Source: Typha latifolia
Taxonomy: Eukaryota; Streptophyta; Magnoliopsida; Poales; Typhaceae
Length of the DNA: 64,000 nucleotides
Reading direction: 5' to 3'
NCBI GenBank assembly: GCA_019914945.1
Contig: CM034100.1
Span: forward strand, 4,973,209 to 5,037,208
A program made the translations under genes and the position numbers. The notes under the pieces were generated by a model. It ran no database searches. It was not told the origin of the DNA and saw only the letters and a program-made list of their open reading frames with translations. This document shows, one piece after another, positions 36,859-46,160 of this stretch; positions within the stretch are counted from its first letter, which is position 1, and each line of letters begins with the position of its first letter.

Positions 36859-37260
36859 ATGGGTAACTCGTTGCCTTGCTTGGGTCATGCCGGCGGTTTC
36901 CCCATGGATTCCAATATCAATAAGGGAAAGATTCATCCATGCGACGTGCTTCCAAGACGACTCCAGAAGATGAAGAAGACACAGGATCAAAGTGGTCGTA
37001 CAACGACAAATAGCACAGCAGATGACCACCTCAAGGTTAGCGAGAAAGAGGTCACTAGAGTTAAGGTGATGCTCACGAAGAAGGAGGCAGCTCAGTTGTT
37101 ATCCATGTGGAGTAGTGTGCGAGGTGAGAAGAGCTTGGCCCAGATCATGGCTGAGCTCAAAATTATAGATCAAGCTAGCAATATTAAGAAAGCTTGCTCG
37201 TTTGGTTCCAGCCATGGCGGATGGAAGACGACATTAGAAAGTATTCCTGAGGAGTCCTAA
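36859..37260 (+). CDS. Small plant protein with MGN start, function unknown (paralogue 1)
   Basis: A single-exon frame of 133 residues. The start MGNSLPCLG has Gly2 and Ser6-region features compatible with N-myristoylation after Met removal, which would place it at a membrane (inference). The first 60 residues are low in structure and rich in Lys, Ser and Thr. A compact region follows, with VTRVKVMLTKKEAAQLLSMW, EKSLAQIMAEL and GGWKTTLESIPEE. The same three blocks in the same order occur in the gene at 42405, so the two are paralogues. A TATA box, a CT-rich leader and an immediately suitable ATG support a real transcript. I do not recognise a characterised function. A link to the stress-related DUF4228 (PADRE) small proteins is only a guess from the MGN start. 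Confidence 0.8.
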   Translation: MGNSLPCLGHAGGFPMDSNINKGKIHPCDVLPRRLQKMKKTQDQSGRTTTNSTADDHLKVSEKEVTRVKVMLTKKEAAQLLSMWSSVRGEKSLAQIMAELKIIDQASNIKKACSFGSSHGGWKTTLESIPEES

Positions 37261-37670
37261 CGAAGGCTTGATAGAAAGCATTTAAGATTAGAGAGAGAGA
37301 GAGAGAGAGAAAGAGAGGAGAGAGATGGGATGAGATAATAGTGTAATATTAAGAACAATTTTTTAAGATGTCTACTTGATGATATTATTTTCCATCTCTG
37401 TACTTGTAGAAGAATCTATATCTCCTCCAAATCTTCTTGATTGTTATACGGACTATAGCAATTAATTACTACTCTAAGAGCTACTCTAGTCATCTCTTGC
37501 TCTGGTACTATATATTTTAACTCACTAATTATTCGTGAAAAATGGTGGCTAATTCAAAAATAACTCTCTCTTATGCTGGACTCAAAGAGACTCTAACTGT
37601 AACACATTCAGAGTACAAATAAAGTACGTAAGTAGTAAATGGTTTAGCAGAATCATAGAGTAGCTTCTTA

Positions 37671-37698
37671 ATTAATTAATTAATTAATTAATTAATTA
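37671..37698. repeat. (AATT)n tetranucleotide repeat
   Basis: About seven TTAA/AATT units. Confidence 0.9.
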
Positions 37699-38502
37699 TC
37701 TAATTAGCAGAAAAAGAAAAGAGGCAAGAGGAGGGGTTGCTACTTGCTAAGATTGATAATTAATTGCATGGTTGACGGCTGATAGAAGAGAGTTGGTGGT
37801 TAGTAGAGTTGTTAGTCACATGCCATTTAATGAACGATTCCGTTACCATATACATAACATGCGATTCTTATTTCATTTGGACTTTCCATTGGAAGAGTAG
37901 ATCGAACATTAAATTCAATTGACCCTCCAATTTCAAGTCATTAAGCAACTCCATCTGCCGAGTTGATTTAGCCAGTTGTCCAAAATTAATTCGCATATTT
38001 TTGTGCATTTTTTTAATGAGAAATTGTAGTGACGTAGTGTGGACGGTAGATAAGAAACTTTAGAAGACTATATATATATATATATATGAAAGGACTAAAT
38101 AAATTTTACCCATGTACTTATTTGGTAGAACGTAACCTCTCTACACTGTATTTTGTGCTATTAGGTTTTTTTTTTCTTTGAAGTTAAACGATAGCAGTGG
38201 CTTAGTGTCCTTCTATTCTCGAAAGTATTACCAATTAATTTGAACAAAATCACTTCACCCTTTTATCACCAGGTCTTATGAACTTTTTCTCCCAATATAT
38301 ATTTATTTAATTTATTTTGTCATCTATAATAATAATGTTTGTTGTAGTAGTTTGGTTAAAAATCTAGAGGGGCATATTGATATGAAACTAAGTTCGTAAG
38401 AGTAAAAGTAATTTTCGTTCAAAACACATAAAGTTAAAATATTTTTAACCATAAAAGGGTTAAGTAATATAGTTTTAGAAATATTAAAATATATGGTATC
38501 AT

Positions 38503-38549
38503 GTCATATCATATCATATCATATCTTTAAAAGTATGATATGATATGAC
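38503..38549. repeat. Inverted repeat built from a CATAT pentamer
   Basis: GTCATATCATATCAT is matched in reverse complement by ATGATATGATATGAC after a short spacer, giving a 15-base perfect stem. The stem is made of repeated CATAT/GATAT units. Confidence 0.8.
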
Positions 38550-40353
38550 CTTACCATCTTCACTGATGAGTCATCTAATTTCGTGGATTTTAAAAAACTA
38601 TAACTACACGCATATAAAGTGTAATATAGAATTTTGTTTTTAGACTTCCATGTAGTATATTTTTCAGGAACTAAAATAGACTCACATATAATATCTTAGT
38701 GTCTACATTCTCGCACCCTTAATAGGAAGAAAAGAGGGATGTCCTAAGAGCTTTTTGTTTATGTACATTGGCTTGTATCAAATATTTCCCAATCTCTTTG
38801 CACATGAGTGTACATGTGCTATGTCATGCCTAAGTGCACTATTAAATGAACCTCAACCTATTCAGGTCTGGTTGTGTTGTGGATGGGATTGTGGTGGTAT
38901 ATTTGATACGAAGGTGGAGTTTATTTGGTGGTAATTGTGATGATAAGATATATAGGATGAAATAATTGAGATGATGAAGTAAGTAGATCTGTGATTTAGA
39001 AAGAAAGAAGGGGAGAATATGATCGGTCTTAAAAAAGAAAGGATCGAAAGGAGCTAGTTGATAGCTAGAATTTGAGGAAGAAGAGAGAAGATGGCGAGCC
39101 CTTATTGGACTAAGGGGATCAATAGTTGAGAAGAAGGAAATGGCATTGGCTTAATGGCGTCAAAGGAGAAAGTTGAGAGAGATGAAGTAGGAAAAGATAA
39201 AAACGCCAATTTCTTAATCCCAATTGGTTGCTTTTTATATATTTAGAGGCTAACTAAAATTTAAAATAATTCAAATTAATCTTAACACAACGACCTCAGC
39301 ATCAAGCGTTCCGACGTTGTTGGACGAGTTACATTGTAGGGTTCGGGTGTTCACTAAAACCCAAGAACAGACAATGATTGTAGTTTTTGAATATTGGGCT
39401 GACGACGTTCAAATGCTAGAATCCTAGAGCAGTTAGCACTTGTGGTGTTCGAACGTCGAATTGTAGTCATTTAAATGTCAAAGATCAAGAGCCTTATTTT
39501 TCCATGGCGCTGCGGCGTTAGAGTGAGAGATCATGACCTTTTAAATGCCATAGCCTGAGATTGCTAATATTGAAATAAAAATCTCGATAATAATCTAGTT
39601 AGTAAACTCAATCTCCTCTATGAGATAACCTGATTTTAGCTCCCGACTGATAGCGAATATTAACGCTGTGAATTAGACGCCTCTTAGTGAGCTTTTTGAC
39701 AACAGTGACCTTTTATTTTATAATGTTAACCATAGGATAGAGTGGATTAAAAATAGCTCTACGATGGATCCTTTGCATTTGTGATGCCATCTGGACTCCG
39801 TGTCTTGCAATATTATATATGTACTATTTTGAGCGTGACACAATAACAGTATATCTACTTACAATATATTTATTTATAATGTTGTAGATGGTTACTGAGG
39901 CTTGTTCAAATGTTGTAGCTTGCTTTATTTTTTAGTATGTCTCTGGTACACTATTTTGTTTTTAAGTTTTAATTTAGGTATGATCAGAAAAGCCTGTGTC
40001 CTCTCCACTTTTACTAGAAACCTCTGATATACTCCTGGACGTGTAGATACGATATCATTTATAAGTATTTTCTCAACCTCTTCTCTTGGGTTTCTGGAAT
40101 ATTATGAGTAGAAAAAAAGAACTTGTGTGGGTAAAGTAGGGATACTTCCATGATAAGGAATCCTATCCATTATATTAAATATATGACTAAGGTTACTATC
40201 TAATAGTAACTCAAGATGATAACCGTTAAGTGCCCTATAAGGACGTGCTCTTTTTTTATTGAAGTTTGTGCATTCTTAACTCTGACACCAAATTGGCACG
40301 GCAGAAAGTAAGATAGTACAATGAGTCACTTCCAAAATAAGATAACTTGATGT

Positions 40354-40764
40354 GTTTTTGACCAAACTAGTTTTCTTCTAAATTTTTTTTATTAAAATAA
40401 ATTGCTCTTTAAATTTATTATTAAATAAAATTAATGTACTGTAATTATAATAAACATATTAGACTAATTAATATTTTATTCATAAGTAAAAATACTGATC
40501 TATTAAATATTTTTATCTAGTCCTCTCAAACGTTGAATTGATTAACGTTTTATGTATATAAATTATTTTAAATTAATCTTTCAGTAGTTAAGAAAAAATA
40601 TTTATCTAGATAAAAAAGCTAAATTAATTAGCGTTTTTAAAAATACTGATTAGTTTAGCATTTTTATTAGAGCCGCAATAAATTAAATCCTATTTAGTAA
40701 TAAATTTAAAAGTTAATTTGTTTCAGTAAAAAAATAAAAAAAGACGTCTAATTTGGTCAAAAAC
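40354..40764. mobile_element. MITE with about 80-base terminal inverted repeats
   Basis: The left end begins GTTTTTGACCAAACTAG. The right end, read in reverse complement, begins GTTTTTGACCAAATTAG. Both continue with AAATTGC/AAATTAA, then TTTAAATTTATTA.TAAATA, so similarity extends over roughly 80 bases. The interior is AT-rich with repeated AAAAATACTGAT motifs and no ORF. No clear target duplication was seen, so the superfamily is not assigned. Confidence 0.6.
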
Positions 40765-42096
40765 TCTAAATTGGCAGCGTCTCATTAATTAAGAAATGGA
40801 AAATCTGACTCCTAATTGGAAAAGTAAATTTGAGTGTGATCGGAAGAAAATGCTGCATCAAAAGAAAAGAATGAGGCTTATTATAGGTTTAGTGCATTAA
40901 TAAAGTTCTTCGCGTACTTTTTTTTTCCCTTAAAAAAGAGAGTATACTATTCAGTAAAGAGATGGATTCCTATCAGCATTATTGTACCTAAAAAGTAATA
41001 CGATTTGGTGGATTCGGTTCTTTCCAAACAGTCAATAGCTTTCTGTTTACCCATCGTTAGATCTCGGCTTAAAAAGAACGCATGCAAGGCCCCCACTTCT
41101 TCCCAAAAGTTCTAATTAAACAAAGTCAATTGCTTTACTCACCCTCTACAAAAATAAAAGGTCCAATTGTTTCAAAAGTGCCAAGCATCCGTGACGAACT
41201 CCAACCTTTTCTTTAAAAAAAAAACGAAAAGTGTTAGGAGAAGGTTAAGTAGCAGTAGGACTACCCGAAGACCAATCTCTTAATTAGTAGGAGTTTTCTG
41301 TTTTCTTTTGTATGCGTACCTCTTTATGTATATAAATATAGTTTCTTTAACAGCAATGATTTTATGTATCTGGCTAATGGCAGATGCAGGGGTTTTGACG
41401 TGATTTTGTAATGAAACTGAGCTATGAAAAAATATCGATATAAAAGCTAAGTGTTTTTACGAGGAATATACGTAGTTTAAAGATCATAGTTTGGTCACTG
41501 AAACATGTCACTCATAATGGTTATTTAGCAATGATTTCATTCAACAAAGTAGAGTAAAGAATTTTCCTTTGCCTTCAATCTTCTTGGCTCTATATGTACG
41601 AATTCTGAGATACTGAACAGAAGCCTAATTTTAGGCTGTAGAAATCTCAGGCCATAGCAGACAAGAAAGACTATTTCTAAGAAAGCAAGAAAGTTTTATG
41701 AGTGTTGGGAGTCCATATCACCCATCTTTTCCTACTCCAGTGACCTTGTTTTCTTTTTCTTTTTTGAAAGCCAATCCTAGTTATAAAAGTCTACTTCAGA
41801 AAGCATACATGGAAAGTAAACCACCCTCCTGCTAAATCATGCAAAAGTGCTCAGAGAAATATGACTAAGTTGCAAAGCCTAGCTCTTTTTATCTTTCTTA
41901 ATTTCCTTTTTTTCCCTTAACAGATTGCTAATCATAATATATATATAAAGCCTTGCTCTAAGGGTCCTTGAAAATAGGATAAGAAAAGGGTGATAATAAT
42001 TTACAAGTTTTTGATCTACATACCAGAAGGCACACCAATAGGAGATGACCAAGGAAAAAGAACTGGAGAAGATCTAAAAATAAATTACAAGAGTAC
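40765..42096. other. Intergenic region
   Basis: No gene or identifiable element. The part next to 42097 is the probable 3' region of the minus-strand MGN gene. Confidence 0.5.
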
Positions 42097-42405
42097 TCAA
42101 TCAAAATTCTGGACCTCACTGCCTTCCACTATGCTCTCTAAACTGGGCTTCCATCCCAAAGCCTTAGACTTGTCTCTATTCACCTCCTTCCCCATCTCCA
42201 TTAACACATCTTCCAGCCTCCTCTCTCCCTTCTTCAGCTGCACCACCAGCCATTCCAGCTCCCCTCTCGTCAGCAAAATCTTAACCTTGAAGCCACCCTC
42301 CTTTGCAACAAGATCGCCACCTGATCCTTGCATTAATCTCTCCTCCGGCTCCTTCACCTTCTGCATCGCTTGACTTGCTGCAGATTTCTCCATGCAGTTG
42401 CCCAT
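42097..42405 (-). CDS. Small plant protein with MGN start, function unknown (paralogue 2)
   Basis: A single-exon frame of 102 residues from an ATG at 42405. It begins MGNCMEKSA, with Gly2 and Cys4 in positions typical of dual N-myristoylation and S-acylation (inference from the motif). The conserved part reads FKVKILLTRGELEWLVVQL, then ERRLEDVLMEM, then LGWKPSLESIVEG. It aligns block for block with VKVMLTKKEAAQLLSMW, KSLAQIMAEL and GWKTTLESIPEE of the plus-strand gene at 36859. It is shorter in the N-terminal linker. The two genes point in opposite directions about 4.8 kb apart. The function is unknown. A membrane-associated regulatory role is possible but unsupported. Confidence 0.82.
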   Translation of the reverse strand: MGNCMEKSAASQAMQKVKEPEERLMQGSGGDLVAKEGGFKVKILLTRGELEWLVVQLKKGERRLEDVLMEMGKEVNRDKSKALGWKPSLESIVEGSEVQNFD

Positions 42406-44559
42406 GCCCTCTGATGTGTATATTGTGCTACGTAATTGACTATTGTCCCCAAGAGCATATGAGATGAGTAGTTAGTGGCTCAGAGGGGGGAAAGGCGAAG
42501 AGGAAGGAGGGGGTCTCGTTCTCTTCTCTCACAAAGTTATAAGTAACATGGTAAGTGAGAAGATGAGGCATTTAAGAAGGCAACTTTGGGGGGCTTTCAA
42601 AGGTGACCACTGACATTAAATTAAGTTCCAGACCAAGAGCCACATGGTAGGGCCAAGACGTTGTTTTGTTTGGCTACTAACAGCAAACATACACCTTGAT
42701 GAATCGATCACACCATTTCAGCTACCAAATTCCTAGCTTGGCCTCTTTGGACCCACACAATTTGGGCTACGAAGTTCACCTTCTCATTTATCTCCCACAC
42801 TCTATACGACGGTGTAGACGAAGAGAAGACGTTAAATAAAATGATTATTTAATGATTACTTTATCCTTTAACTCCTCTTTTTTTTTCTGTTTTTTTTTTC
42901 TTTGATCATGTGACAGTGGAAGAAGTACTTAAATCTTGAATAGAAACGATGCTTGTGGAGCCACATCTGCTCCACAAGCTACAGGTGGGCAAACAAGATG
43001 TCCAAACATTGACATCAGCCATTCGAACTACTTGAAATTAATAGAACCACCATCTTAATACTATGCATAATTTATACAGCAGCACATCTGTGTAGGAGTA
43101 TATATGGGGTTTAGTTCTACAGTACTAATAAGTATAAAAAAATGAAAAGATTATCACGTAATAACTTACAGTTTCATGTGATCCGTGGTCCTGCTAGATA
43201 ATATGATATACTGCTCACTATACTATAATAGTAGAAAATAGAGAGTTAAGAAAGCAAACTAACACGTCCTAAACTATAGTCTCCGAAAAAAAATATTAAT
43301 GGGCGTTAAAACTTAAGCTATCAAACAACAACAGACTAATAAAATCCGAAAGGAAAACATTGGATATTGTGGAGGAAAAAAAAGAGAAGAAGAAGAAATT
43401 GAGAGATTATAAAGAAACAGGAAATCACGTCGAGTGCCGACATGGTTAGACGTATAAGGAAGAACGATGGTTTGGAGGTAGCAGGCAAGCTGGAACAAAC
43501 AAGTAGTTATACGCCAAAACTAGTCATTAATTCTCCCACCTGCCCCTCAGACATCACTCACATCCTTTTCCAAACTTTTCTTATCTAAGACCGAGAGATC
43601 TTTTTTTTTTCTTTTTTTCTTTTAGAGAAGTAACATTCATGATCAGAGCCGTCGGATGTCGAACAGACGAAAATCCTATTAGATTTTGATCTTAATTTGA
43701 GAATATTTAGTTGCTTTCCAAATTATGGAAGTAGAAAATTGCACAAGGCCCACGTAGACCTGGAGGACCACAGTTAGAAAGACTTAGAAAGGTCACCGTG
43801 ATCAATTAGGTGTGCTCAACCGATGGAATGTTTAGCCATCAATTGGTATTCGACAAGTTTGACACAGTGAGGAGTCCCATTTGGGGATTTTCTTGGTATT
43901 AGTAATTAGTGGGAAGTCCAGTGACATTAGCATGAGATAAGGCTGACGATGGGATTAGGATAAGGAGGAAGCATTCACACATGGACACTTGCTTCATGTA
44001 CAACAAACATAGACACATATCGTTTAAATAAATTTGAAAGGTGTATGGATTTATATTTATAATAATGCAATGAAGGGAATAAGTGTAGTCACATGCATCA
44101 CAGTAGGGCGAGTGTGTTATATATTATTGAAGCAGGGCACTTTTTTTTTAAAGAAAAAAAATTAATATAAATAATAGCATATATAAAGGAAATTTAATAG
44201 ATGATTAGGGTTAATTAAAGGCACCAAAACGGGAGTCAAATGAGTCAAATTCTTAGTCCATAGCATCCATGTTAGGTTTCTCGGCAACATCAGTATATGA
44301 TTTATTTATTGCTACTTATGGACTCTCTCACATATTTAGCTCGATATATTTTTAAAGGTTTAGACCATGTATTTAAACTAAACAGTCAAAATGCTTATAT
44401 TTTAAATGATGATAGCTCTGGTAAGATTTAAACCACCCCTACTTTAATATTTGATACCGTCCAAGTTTGAATGCAGTCTGAGTTTGAGTTAACTTTAAGT
44501 CTCTAAATTGTAGAAATTTATAGTCTACATAGTATAAAAAGAATAATAAGTAAATATTC

Positions 44560-44760
44560 ATACAACGTATGAAAAATCATGATATAATCCAAGGGACCAC
44601 ATGAGCTAGATGAATAGGATTAATTCTTAACTTTTTTTAAGTTACCTTAGAAATTTTTTACTTTCTTTCTCTATAAATAGAGTCTTATATATTTGTAGTT
44701 TAGGTATGTATGAACGATGAAATGAGTAAGATTTATTTTCTTCTTACCTCTATCGTCCGA
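44560..44760 (+). mobile_element. Possible solo LTR fragment
   Basis: A TATA box (CTATAAATAGAG near 44672) is followed at about 55 bases by ATGAAATGAGTAAGATTTAT and then a CT-rich stretch. This order is common in the promoter/polyadenylation part of plant copia LTRs. Boundaries, target duplication and internal domains were not identified. Confidence 0.3.
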
Positions 44761-45009
44761 GTCTCCCCCCTCTTACACCTAGTCGCACGACTCTACTTTT
44801 CCCTAACTGGCTGGTTTACCATATAGGCCAACAATTTATTATTTACAACGTTTTTTTTTAAAGTGTGGACGCATGGCCCTAATGAAGCCGAAAAGAATAA
44901 CCAGACAAAAAAAATGGAAGAAAAATTAATGGTGACAAAAGAGACGGGAAGTAGGTCTAAGTGAGATGATCAACAAAGTTGGACTCTTTTATAGATTATG
45001 TAATATTAT

Positions 45010-45010
45010 A

Positions 45011-45050
<40 letters not shown>
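45010..45050. repeat. (TA)n microsatellite
   Basis: About 19 TA units. Confidence 0.95.
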
Positions 45051-45054
<4 letters not shown>

Positions 45055-46012
45055 ACATCCAAACAAGTGTGGGAGAAGAGAGAGTACTCTATGGGAAGCA
45101 TCACAAGATGATACGGTAGGGAACATGTAGACAGTGATATATGAATTCATAAGATCCACAAGTTTGTCACAGGCTGGAGAAGACAGAAGAAGAAGAAGAA
45201 GAAAGAAAGAAAGAAGTAGGGTATTGTGATAAAACGGACAAGTATCACGGGTCCTATCGAGCTAGGCTTCTATATGTTTGTCCTGTTAAGCCTGTGATGA
45301 TGCATGCATGAACAAGAATGGCAGCTACCAAGTCACCATCGCCGTGTAAATGACGATGGATTCGCCAAGAGATCATCGATCAATGAATACGTATAATAGC
45401 AAATAAGAGGTGTTCTTGCGAAAGAATGATCAGCCAAAGGGAATTGAGGGCAAACAAGCGAGCTACGTAGGGAGAGAGATCAGGTCAAGATTGTCGTCGC
45501 TGTGTTGTTGACACACTGAATAATCTTGTCATAAATAAAAATCATTTAGAATCACTACTATCATTAATTTTTAATAAAATATTTCCAACATATTATTATT
45601 GTTATTACTATAATTACTATATATATATATATGTGTGTGTGACTAAAATAACTTCCCTTCTTTTTATGTTTTGAGTGTAAAATATTTATCAATAATTTTG
45701 TGTCAATATTTTGTTATACTAGGGTATAATATTGGATAGTTTTTAAACTATTTTAAATAATTTATGCAAGGACAATATAGTCTTTTTAAGATTGAATTTG
45801 TGTTTTAATATATCCAAAAGAGCACAATGATTTTGGTGACAATTGTGTAAAAATCCTTTTTTTTTTAATTTTTTCATCACTAAATGTTAGTGTAATATGT
45901 ACAAATAGATTATAATCTCATTCTCGATTTACAACTAATTATTATATGAAATCCGTATAATTTTAATTTGAATCTGATCGAAAGCAATACAAGCCCGGTC
46001 CAATAACTTATT

Positions 46013-46124
46013 TGGGCTTTTTGGGTTTATTTGAATATGCCTAAGATCAAAGAAATACAGGCCCGGCCCAAGTTAGGAAATTGAACCAAGTAGTTGATAC
46101 CGAACCAAAACTTAGCCTATAAAA
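46013..46124 (+). promoter_or_regulatory. EMB2261 promoter: site II (TGGGCY) elements and TATA motif
   Basis: TGGGCT at 46013 and GGCCCA at 46065 (TGGGCC on the other strand), with further GCCCGG motifs, lie 90-150 bases upstream of the ATG. Site II elements are common in plant genes for organelle and housekeeping proteins. TATAAAA at 46118 is only 43 bases before the ATG, so if it is used the 5' leader would be very short. Confidence 0.45.
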
Positions 46125-46160
46125 CCACGTATTGCCCCCCGCCAGAACTATTGGACAACC

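Larger units (their letters stand above)
37261..40353. other. Intergenic region with decayed repeats
   Basis: No gene. It holds an (AATT)n run (37671-37698), a (TA)n run (38071-38087) and a palindromic ATATC-type array (38503-38549). A purine-rich then GTTCGAACG-containing stretch (38900-39540) resembles the repeat in the CNGC intron at 60.4 kb and is probably LTR-retrotransposon leader or LTR DNA. Confidence 0.5.
42406..46012. other. Intergenic region
   Basis: No gene. It contains an (AT)n run at 45010-45050 and a candidate LTR fragment near 44560-44760, with CTATAAATAGAG followed by GAAATGAGTAAGATTTATTT. The rest is AT-rich without recognisable coding DNA. Confidence 0.5.
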
